This document shows positions 50,018 through 55,490 of a stretch of 55,490 nt of DNA, in pieces; position 1 is the first letter of the stretch; each line of letters begins with the position of its first letter. The notes under the pieces are model-generated. The model was given only the letters and a program-made list of their open reading frames with translations, did no database searches and was not told where the DNA came from. Source of the DNA: Acidimicrobiaceae bacterium (GTDB taxonomy: Bacteria > Actinomycetota > Acidimicrobiia > Acidimicrobiales > Bog-793); NCBI GenBank assembly GCA_027306715.1, contig DAHUZG010000142.1:1-55490 (forward strand). The letters run 5' to 3'. Made by a program: the position numbers and the translations under genes.

Positions 50018-50913
50018 AAGGGCGGCCGGGCGCGGTACAAAGAGATGGCCGAGGCGAGGTCGCCGTCGCCGAGCCCGGCTCGTGACGCCTCGTCGAGCTG
50101 GCCGCGGGTGGCAGCGGTGACCGGGAGGCGGCAGCCGGTTCGTTCGGCCATCTCGACGGCGAGGCGGGCGTCCTTGCGGCCGAGGTCGACCGTCCACCAG
50201 TTCGGTCCCGACCCGGTGAGGATCGGCTCGAGGCGGTACTGCAGCGCCGGCGCCACGGTCGGGCTGGCGCCGAAGAGCTGCCGGAGCTGGTCGTCGCCGA
50301 GCCCGGCGCCCCGCCCCGCCGTCACCGCCTCGCAGAGGGCGAGGACGCTGTCCAACAGCAGCAGGTTCGAGGCGAGCTTGGCGGCGCTGGCGAGGCGCGC
50401 CTCGGGAAGCCGCAGCACGTTGCGGGCAGGGCCCGGCTCGTGGCCGCTGTCCCCGGCGCTGTCCCCGCTGAGCGAGCGCAGCACCGGCTCGAGACGGGCG
50501 AGGTCGGCATCGGGACCGCCGGCGAGGTAGGTGGCCGAGCCGTCTCGCACGACGTCGGGCCGGCCGAGCACCGGCATCGCCACGAAATGCCCGAAGCGAC
50601 CGGCGAGCTCCTCGCTCAGCTCGGGCGAGATCGTCGACGCCTCGACGTAGAGGCCGTCGTCGAGGTGTGCCCGGATCCCGTCCTCGCCGAGCGCGACCTG
50701 CCTCACGGCACCGTCGTCGGCGAGGCTCGTTATCACCACCTCGACCCCGCCCACCGCTTCGGCGATCGTCGCCGTCTCGCTGGCGCCGGCACGCAGCGGC
50801 TCGTCCGCTTTTCCCGGCGAGCGGTTCCACACCCTGACGTCGTGGCCGTCGCCGGCAAGCCGCGCCGCCAGCGCTGCGCCCATTCGACCCATTCCGAGAA
50901 CCGCCACCCGCAC
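49993..50913 (-). CDS. NAD(P)-dependent beta-hydroxyacid dehydrogenase-like protein
   Basis: A 306-residue protein of the 6PGDH/3-hydroxyisobutyrate dehydrogenase superfamily, started at the GTG at 50913 with GGCGGGG upstream. It has the Rossmann motif VLGMGRMGAALAARLAGDGH, a substrate loop VEASTISPELSEELAG where DxGTSxS is usual (here an atypical ST pattern), and AKLASNLLLLDSVLALCEAV, which contains the expected catalytic Lys. Some members reduce imines. The last residues overlap the 29-bp repeat also found in gcvP. It lies just upstream of the gcvP promoter/riboswitch, on the same strand. Confidence 0.88.
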   Translation of the reverse strand: MRVAVLGMGRMGAALAARLAGDGHDVRVWNRSPGKADEPLRAGASETATIAEAVGGVEVVITSLADDGAVRQVALGEDGIRAHLDDGLYVEASTISPELSEELAGRFGHFVAMPVLGRPDVVRDGSATYLAGGPDADLARLEPVLRSLSGDSAGDSGHEPGPARNVLRLPEARLASAAKLASNLLLLDSVLALCEAVTAGRGAGLGDDQLRQLFGASPTVAPALQYRLEPILTGSGPNWWTVDLGRKDARLAVEMAERTGCRLPVTAATRGQLDEASRAGLGDGDLASAISLYRARPPLRRSPGRS

Positions 50914-51063
50914 GACCCCGCCTACCCTAGACCGAGCGTCGGCGGAACGGCTCGGGCCCCGGCCGGCCGCCAGGCCGCCAGGCCGCCGGGCCGGGCCGGG
51001 CCGGGCCGGGCGCACCGAGCTCGCTCCGGTGCGGGGACGGCGGCAGCGATCGGCCGCGGCGGC

Positions 51064-51378
51064 CTACCCTCCGGCGATCGCCCCGATGACGACGAGCGGC
51101 TCGCGCCCTGCGGCAACCGCCGCCGGCAGCGGGGCGTCGAGCAGCTCGAGCGAGAGGTCTTCCTGGCAGGCGAAGAAGCGAATGAAAGGCCGCCGCGACC
51201 CGCTCTGCTGCTCGCGCAAGGTCCAGCGGAGGACCGGGTAGCAACGGTCGAGGGCGTCGAGCACGGCGGCCGTGGTCACCTCGCCGTCGCCGTCGACGTC
51301 GACATCGATGACGGCCTCGCCCGAGATCCCGGCGAGCGAGCGCAGCGTCGCCGGCAGCACGACCCGCACCGGCGTCAC
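51064..51378 (-). CDS. MoaD/ThiS-family ubiquitin-like protein
   Basis: A 104-residue beta-grasp protein with the typical N-terminal strand (VRVVLPATLRSLAGISGEAV) and a C-terminal end in IGAIAGG, the double glycine that is adenylated and converted to a thiocarboxylate in MoaD and ThiS. The GTG at 51378 overlaps the stop of the BNR-repeat gene by 4 bases, so the two are translated together. No E1-like activator (MoeB/ThiF) or Moco/thiamine gene lies nearby. A sulfur-carrier role is inferred from the family. Confidence 0.85.
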   Translation of the reverse strand: MTPVRVVLPATLRSLAGISGEAVIDVDVDGDGEVTTAAVLDALDRCYPVLRWTLREQQSGSRRPFIRFFACQEDLSLELLDAPLPAAVAAGREPLVVIGAIAGG

Positions 51379-52490
51379 GGGAGCGTCTGCACCTCCACCG
51401 ACATCACCGCCGGCAGGTCGTGGCAGATCGCCCTCCAGCTGTCCCCGCTGTCAGGCGAGGCGTAGAGCTGGCCCCCCGTCGTGCCGAAGTAGACGCCGCA
51501 GGGCTCGAGGAGGTCCACAGCCATGGCGTCGCGTAGGACGTTCACGTAGCAGTGCCTCTGTGGCAGCCCCTCGGTGAGCGGCTGCCACTCGTTGCCGCCG
51601 CTCCTGCTGCGGTAGACGCGCAGCTGGCCGCCCGGCGGAAAGTGCTCGGAGTCGCTCGTTATCGGCACGACGTAGACGGTCTCGGGCTCGTGGGCATGGA
51701 CGTCGATGGCGAAGCCGAAGTCGGTCGGGAGGTCACCGCTCACCTCGGTCCAGCTGCCGCCGCCGTCGTCAGATCGCATGACGTCCCAGTGCTTCTGCAT
51801 GTAGAGAACCTCCGGGCGGTCGCGGTGCGCCGCCAGGCGGTGCACGCAGTGCCCGGCATCTGCGTCGGGAACCGGGAGGAACTCCGAGCGCAGGCCCCGG
51901 TTGGCGAGACTCCAGCTCTCGCCGCCGTCGCCGCTGCGCAGGACCCCGGCCGCCGAGATCGCCACGTGCATCCGGGCGGGATCGGTCGGGTCGATGAGGA
52001 TCGTGTGCAGGCACATCCCTCCGGCGCCGGGAGCCCAGCTCGGGGCGGTCTCGTGCCGGCGCAGGCCGGGCAGCTCCTGCCAGGAGGTGCCGCCGTCGCT
52101 CGAGCGGAAGAGCCCTGCATCCTCGACGCCCGCCCAGACCGTGTCCGGGTCGTCGAGGGACGGCTCGAGGTGCCAGGTTCTGAGGAAGCTCCACGGCTTC
52201 GACGTGCCGTCGTAGTGCTGGTGGGTACCCGTCTCGCCCTCGTACGCGAACTCATTGCTCACGGGCTGCCAGCTCTTTCCGCCGTCGTCGGAACGCTGGA
52301 CGAGCTGGCCGAACCAGCCCCGCGACGGCGCCGCCCACAGCCGGTCGGGGTCCGCGGGAGATCCGTTCAGGTGGTAGACCTCCCAGCCGGGGAAGAACGG
52401 CCCCTCGACGGAGAAGTCGTCTCGCGTGCCGTCGGCGGTGAGCACGAAGGCTCCCTTGCGAGTGCCGACGAGGACCCGGACACCGCTCAT
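51375..52490 (-). CDS. BNR/Asp-box repeat beta-propeller protein (sialidase-like fold)
   Basis: A 371-residue protein containing about six Asp-box repeats (SDDGGKSWQPV, SSDGGTSWQEL, SGDGGESWSLA, SDDGGGSWTEV, a degenerate GGNEWQPL and SPDSGDSWRAI), forming a beta-propeller of sialidase/VPS10 type. It starts VRVLVGTRKGAFVLTADGTR. There is no signal peptide and no sialidase catalytic set (RIP and Tyr/Glu pair), so glycosidase activity is not expected. Its coupling with a MoaD-like protein is a combination I believe recurs in actinobacteria, but the function is unknown. The first gene of the pair starts at the ATG at 52490. Confidence 0.85.
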   Translation of the reverse strand: MSGVRVLVGTRKGAFVLTADGTRDDFSVEGPFFPGWEVYHLNGSPADPDRLWAAPSRGWFGQLVQRSDDGGKSWQPVSNEFAYEGETGTHQHYDGTSKPWSFLRTWHLEPSLDDPDTVWAGVEDAGLFRSSDGGTSWQELPGLRRHETAPSWAPGAGGMCLHTILIDPTDPARMHVAISAAGVLRSGDGGESWSLANRGLRSEFLPVPDADAGHCVHRLAAHRDRPEVLYMQKHWDVMRSDDGGGSWTEVSGDLPTDFGFAIDVHAHEPETVYVVPITSDSEHFPPGGQLRVYRSRSGGNEWQPLTEGLPQRHCYVNVLRDAMAVDLLEPCGVYFGTTGGQLYASPDSGDSWRAICHDLPAVMSVEVQTLP

Positions 52491-52558
52491 GCTCGCTCCT
52501 CCCTTGCCGCCGCGAGAGCGCCGGCGAGAGGCAGGCTATGCGCTCGGTCGCCGCCGCG

Positions 52559-52680
52559 CTCAGCCGCCCACGGCGCGCCGTCGCGCCCCGCGCCGTCGCG
52601 CCCCGCGCCGCTGGCCCAGTCGCCGCTGGCCCAGTCGTCGCTGCGCTCAGTCGCCGCTGCGCTCGAGAAGCCCCCGGAGG
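52559..52680. repeat. Imperfect tandem repeats at the end of the DinB-like gene
   Basis: Units GCCGTCGCGCCCCGC and CGCTGGCCCAGTCG recur, each about 2-3 times with changes, in the gap and final codons of the minus-strand gene. This probably reflects replication slippage. Confidence 0.7.
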
Positions 52681-53159
52681 TATGCGGCCTGCCCGGCGTG
52701 CTGGAGGTCGTCGGCGACGACGCTGACGAGGCGCACTCCGAGGGTGACGGGCGGGTCGAAGCGCTCGTCGACGACGCGATCGAGATCGGCGCCGCCGAGC
52801 CTATGAAGGTAGGCCACCGTCGCCGCATGGACGGCGTCGTGGTACTCGAGCAGCAGCCCGCCGCCGACCGCGACGGCGCCGACCTCCTCGCTCGACTGTC
52901 CGTAGCCCGTCGCCTCCGGGCCGAAAGGAAGGCCGAAGCGCTGCTCGAAGCCCTCGGCCGTGTACACCTGCTCGCTGCCGGCGACTTCGGCGACATGGTC
53001 GTCCTGCACCCGGCTCAGGTGCCAGACCAGCCAGGCGATCGAATTGGCGCCGGGATCGGGTCGTGCCGCGAGCTTCTTCTCGGGGAAGTCCTCGACGGTG
53101 CGGTGCACGGATTGCCGCACGCGGTCGAAGGCGTCGGTGAGCACCTCGATGACGTCCAA
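52647..53159 (-). CDS. DinB-like / DUF664 four-helix protein
   Basis: A 170-residue protein starting at TTG 53159 (AAAGGGG upstream); the frame continues far upstream inside a divergent gene, but only low-complexity residues are encoded there. The DinB-type metal-binding His set is visible in LVWHLSRVQDDHV, LEYHDAVHAATV and ADDLQHAGQAAYL, three helix positions typical of the fold. Actinobacterial relatives include mycothiol-dependent transferases, but activity cannot be assigned. It lies opposite to the unknown protein at 53367, with a 207-base gap that holds no clear gene. Confidence 0.8.
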   Translation of the reverse strand: MDVIEVLTDAFDRVRQSVHRTVEDFPEKKLAARPDPGANSIAWLVWHLSRVQDDHVAEVAGSEQVYTAEGFEQRFGLPFGPEATGYGQSSEEVGAVAVGGGLLLEYHDAVHAATVAYLHRLGGADLDRVVDERFDPPVTLGVRLVSVVADDLQHAGQAAYLRGLLERSGD

Positions 53160-53366
53160 TGCGCCCCTTTCGTCCCTGGCGCCGGCCGCTGGCAGCGGCT
53201 CAGCTTCCCGGCCACCGTAGCCGGCGAGTCGAAAAGGGGTTTCCCCGCCAGAGGCTCGACGACCCCGCTCAGATCCCTGAAGACCTGGCGCAGGCTCGCG
53301 GGTGGCGCCGCCGGCGCGCTCGGGCAGACCCGCGTCGACGCGGGGTAGTCGGTACCGTGAGGGGTT

Positions 53367-54386
53367 GTGCAGCGACGCGACGACGCCGACGAGGCCTACC
53401 TCGAGCACCTGAGCGACACCGACCTGTCCCTGCTGCTCGCCGACGCGGCAGGTGCCGGCGGGTCGTGGAGGGCGCGCGCCCGCGAGCACGGAGTCGAGCC
53501 ACTGCTGGCGGCGCCGTCCGCGGCCGAGAGGGTGCTCGGCCCGGGAGGCGGGGAGGAGCTGGCACTGGTCTCGCCGTTCCTCGTCTTCGCCGTTGCGGTG
53601 CAGCGCACCGCCGCCCGCCTCGAGGCGGCGACGCACGTCCTCGAGTGGGTCGGCCCGGGGCGCCGTGCGCCGGTGTTCGACGCCCCTCGCCTTCGCGAGT
53701 TCGTCGCCGACCCGTGGCGTCGACTTTCCCTGGCCGAGCTGCTCGCCTCCTACAGCCGTGTCACCAGCGGGTCGTTCCTCGTCGCCACCCGCCGTGGCTG
53801 GCGGCGCCAGCGGTTCTCCGAGCTCGATCCCGTCCGCCTCGCCGGCCTCCTCGACGTCGTTCCTGCTGCCGAGCGCCCTGGAGTGCTGCGCCGCCTCGGC
53901 GACCTGGCGCTGTTCCTCACCGGCGTCTTCCCCGACCATGTGGCGCGCCGCGGCTTCGGAGCGGTCGAGGAAGGCCGTCTCCGCCGCTCGGTGGCGGGGC
54001 CGGCTCCAAGGCAGGGCCAGGGGCAGTGGCAGGGGCAGTGGCAGGGCCAGGGGCACGGGCAGTGGCAGGGGCCGGGGCCGGTTCCGGGCCGGCAGCCGGC
54101 GCCGCGTACCGGGCCGGCAGCCCCGACGCCGCCCCTGCCGGCCGCCCCACTCCTGCCGGGGGGCTCAGCGGCGGCGCTTGTCGGCGACGGGGGTCCGGTC
54201 GGGATGCTCGCCGATCTCGGGAGGCGCTGGTACAGAGCCGCCTACGAGCTGATGGGGCGGCCGGCGGGTGGGAGGCCGGCGGTCGTGGGCGAGCTGGGGC
54301 ACCGTTTCGACGAGGCGCGCCGGGTGCTCGAGGACCTCACCGCGCATCACCTGTTCGGCGAGCGCGAGCGCTACTTCGGCGCCTGA
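53367..54386 (+). CDS. Conserved-looking protein of unknown function with a QGQW repeat
   Basis: A 339-residue product beginning at the GTG at 53367 (GAGGGGTT upstream). The first 210 residues appear globular and helical (LAELLASYSRVTSGSFLVAT, then LARLLDVV-like and GDLALFLTGVFPDHVARRGF). Then follow about 55 residues of low complexity made of QGQW/QGQG and Pro-rich units. A C-terminal helical part (LGRRWYRAAYELM, then GHRFDEARRVLEDLTAHHLF) may pack onto the first. I do not recognise a family. It is divergent from the DinB-like gene and is followed by a 193-base gap and then PadR. The intact frame and codon pattern make it real. Confidence 0.75.
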   Translation: MQRRDDADEAYLEHLSDTDLSLLLADAAGAGGSWRARAREHGVEPLLAAPSAAERVLGPGGGEELALVSPFLVFAVAVQRTAARLEAATHVLEWVGPGRRAPVFDAPRLREFVADPWRRLSLAELLASYSRVTSGSFLVATRRGWRRQRFSELDPVRLAGLLDVVPAAERPGVLRRLGDLALFLTGVFPDHVARRGFGAVEEGRLRRSVAGPAPRQGQGQWQGQWQGQGHGQWQGPGPVPGRQPAPRTGPAAPTPPLPAAPLLPGGSAAALVGDGGPVGMLADLGRRWYRAAYELMGRPAGGRPAVVGELGHRFDEARRVLEDLTAHHLFGERERYFGA

Positions 54387-54579
54387 TCCGGGGCGACGCC
54401 GAGCCGGCGGCTTGCGGCGCGATCGGGGCGCTCGCCTCCGGGCTCCCGATCGCTCAGGCGGCTGCCTCGCCGAGTCGCTGTGAGCCGGACGGCTCGTGGC
54501 GAATGGTCGAGTGTGCCCAGTTCAGCTGCCAGCTTGACATTTGTGTGGTGCGACCGAGCCTGTAATGCTCTGGGGCTGA
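54387..54579 (+). other. Gap before the PadR gene, no gene seen
   Basis: This 193-base stretch holds TTGACA at 54534-54539 and a TGTAAT 21 bases later; the spacing is too long for a normal sigma70 promoter, so it is noted only as a weak possibility. No inverted repeat or small gene was recognised. Confidence 0.3.
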
Positions 54580-55266
54580 ATGGTAGCCCGTCCTGCCAGC
54601 TCGTCGGGTGGGCGGGTGCCGGGCGCCCCGGCCCACCTGCGGCGGAGCGGGGGGCTCGGTGGAGCCGCGGCGGTGGGGTCCCGGGCGGAGCCGGCACCCG
54701 TGGGCGCTTCAGCGCGGCTCGCGCTGGGACTGTCCTTGACGCAATGGGCGGTCCTCGGCCTCCTCGTCGGTCGCCCGGCTCACGGGTTCGCGCTCGCCGG
54801 CGCCCTGGCGCCAGACAGCCCGCTCGGCCAGGCGTGGAGGGTGCCCCGCCCGCTCGTCTACCGGGCGCTCGCAGGCCTCGAGGCTAACGGGCTGGTCGAG
54901 CGAGCCGGCGTCGAGCCGGCCCGGCTCGGACCTCGGCGCACCGTGCTGCGGGCGACGGGTCGAGGTGAAACAGAGCTGCGAGGCTGGCTCGAGGTTCCGA
55001 GCTCGCACCTTCGCGACCTGCGCTCGGAGCTGCTCGTGAAGCTCTACTTCCACGAGCGGCTCGGGAGCGACCCCCGCCCGCTGCTCAGAGCTCAGCGGGC
55101 CCGCGTCGGCGAGCTCGCAGCGGCGCTCGAGAACGAGCGCCAGGGGGCGAACGGCTTCGAAGCCGTGCTCGCCGCCTGGCGGCGCTCGACGGCTCGGGCA
55201 GCCGCCGAGTTCCTCGACGAGCAGCTGGCAGCGGCGGGGCCCGCCCTCCCGCCTGCCGGCGGGTGA
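54580..55266 (+). CDS. PadR-family transcriptional regulator
   Basis: A 228-residue regulator if started at 54580. The first 45 residues are Gly/Ala/Pro-rich, and the conserved winged-helix begins at LSLTQWAVLGLLVGRPAHGF, so GTG starts at 54673 or 54700 are possible. The recognition part shows RPLVYRALAGLEANGLVERA and the wing LGPRRTVLRATGRGETELRG; the C-terminal dimerisation region is helical and Arg/Glu-rich. PadR proteins usually repress efflux or catabolic genes and respond to phenolics or drugs. The dyad just downstream (55300-55320) sits between it and an exported protein, which is a likely target. Another target could be its own promoter. Confidence 0.88.
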   Translation: MVARPASSSGGRVPGAPAHLRRSGGLGGAAAVGSRAEPAPVGASARLALGLSLTQWAVLGLLVGRPAHGFALAGALAPDSPLGQAWRVPRPLVYRALAGLEANGLVERAGVEPARLGPRRTVLRATGRGETELRGWLEVPSSHLRDLRSELLVKLYFHERLGSDPRPLLRAQRARVGELAAALENERQGANGFEAVLAAWRRSTARAAAEFLDEQLAAAGPALPPAGG

Positions 55267-55297
55267 CATCGGTCGCCTTGCGTGTCCCCAGGTGGCA

Positions 55298-55323
55298 CCA
55301 CTAGTCTCAAAGTTACTAGTTGG
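55298..55323. promoter_or_regulatory. ACTAGT dyad downstream of padR
   Basis: ACTAGT occurs at 55300-55305 and 55315-55320, each itself palindromic, with 9 bases between and flanks CCACTAGT/ACTAGTTGG that nearly mirror. It lies 34 bases after padR and before the start of the exported protein. It resembles a two-half-site operator, perhaps for PadR. The binding protein is not proven. Confidence 0.5.
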
Positions 55324-55334
55324 CCCTCGCACAT

Positions 55335-55374
55335 GACGGGGACGACGTTGACAGGACGGGGACGACGTTGACAG
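55335..55374. repeat. 20-bp direct duplication across the start of the last gene
   Basis: GACGGGGACGACGTTGACAG is repeated perfectly at 55335-55354 and 55355-55374. The second copy contains the TTG start at 55368; the duplicate start in the first copy soon meets a stop in its own frame or runs out of register. Confidence 0.9.
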
Positions 55375-55490
55375 GTGGGAGAGACGAAGGCAGCCCCCGA
55401 CGCGGCCCGAGGACCGGCCGTGCCCACACCCGGCGGGCGCCCGCCGCGCTCATGGCGCTCGCTGTCACGGCGGGCCTGGCCGGCTCGGCG
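55368..55490 (+). CDS. N-terminal part of an exported protein (cut by window end)
   Basis: From the TTG at 55368 the frame runs open to the end of the window. It encodes a charged Arg-rich leader (EGSPRRGPRTGRAHTRRAP) followed by a hydrophobic stretch AALMALAVTAGLAGSA, typical of a secretory or Tat-type signal peptide. Only 41 residues are visible, so the mature protein is unknown. It is co-directional with padR and separated from it by the ACTAGT dyad and a 20-bp duplication. Confidence 0.6.
   Translation, partial: MTGGRDEGSPRRGPRTGRAHTRRAPAALMALAVTAGLAGSA

Noticed and set aside
46991..50830. A 1,279-codon open frame on the minus strand over gcvP, the riboswitch and the dehydrogenase gene
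   Set aside because: It is the off-frame shadow of gcvP and the next gene in GC-rich DNA: Arg/Ala/Pro-dominated with no domain. It runs through the riboswitch.
50960..51010. GGCCGGGCC-rich run as a terminator or structured RNA
   Set aside because: Simple GC-rich repetition (CCGGGCCGGG units) upstream of the dehydrogenase gene; alternative pairings are equally possible and no function is indicated.
51375..52490. The BNR protein as a true sialidase
   Set aside because: Asp-boxes are present, but the Arg triad/RIP motif and the signal peptide expected of secreted sialidases are not seen.
54534..54566. TTGACA and TGTAAT before padR as a promoter
   Set aside because: The 21-base spacing is outside the usual 16-19 range; kept only as a weak note in the gap entry.

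Overview
The window is high-GC bacterial DNA with tightly packed genes, frequent GTG and TTG starts, Gly/Ala/Pro-rich linkers and a tandem glycine riboswitch. The content (Liv and Rbs-type ABC importers, many FAD monooxygenases, LLM flavin oxidoreductases, CaiB/BaiF CoA-transferase, PadR and LysR regulators) fits a catabolically versatile actinomycete, perhaps of the Acidimicrobiia. The phylum-level guess is reasonable; anything finer is not supported by the sequence alone. No tRNA, rRNA or CRISPR array was seen.

Layout. (A) 1-6.3 kb: an exported AttH/CrtC-like lipocalin protein, convergent with a complete branched-chain amino-acid-type importer (binding protein, LivF, LivH, LivM, LivG) on the minus strand; a perfect 16-bp stem-loop lies between the binding-protein gene and livF. 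(B) 6.4-9.1 kb: a divergent intergenic region with repeated GTGACGTC sites, then a plus-strand trio (SnoaL-like protein, acetoacetate decarboxylase-like protein, Cyclase-family hydrolase). (C) 9.1-18.9 kb: an aromatic-type catabolic block. The minus strand carries LysR, FAH hydrolase, MBL-fold hydrolase, FAH hydrolase, a 5'-truncated P450 and two tandem FAD monooxygenases; the plus strand carries a third FAD monooxygenase and a type I extradiol-type dioxygenase.

(D) 18.9-34.0 kb: a segment visibly poorer in G/C at third codon positions, bordered by an IS256-type transposase relic on the left and an ISKra4-type relic on the right. Between them lie two paralogous LLM flavin oxidoreductases, enoyl-CoA hydratase, HyuA, HyuB, a mini-ORF resembling a HyuB tail, a second HyuB, a double-domain CaiB/BaiF CoA-transferase and an enoyl-CoA hydratase/3-hydroxyacyl-CoA dehydrogenase fusion. 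The combination suggests oxygenation and ATP-dependent carboxylation of a ketone-like substrate, CoA transfer and beta-oxidation. This is my main candidate for an undescribed pathway.

(E) 34.4-43.8 kb: an Rbs-type importer operon ending in a fourth FAD monooxygenase, then a scar where a DapA-family remnant and an ornithine-cyclodeaminase remnant meet tail to tail, then SDR and SMP-30 genes, and a DUF885 protein. (F) 43.8-55.5 kb: a small membrane protein, an SRPBCC protein with a GGSSP repeat tail, a diguanylate cyclase, glycine decarboxylase gcvP behind its riboswitch (with an apparent frameshift near the 3' end), a beta-hydroxyacid-dehydrogenase-like protein, a MoaD/BNR-repeat pair, a DinB-like protein, an unknown protein, a PadR regulator and the start of an exported protein.

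Many intergenic and gene-end sequences carry short tandem repeats of 12-20 bp, and several genes are broken by deletion. The locus has clearly been remodelled by deletion, slippage and past transposition.
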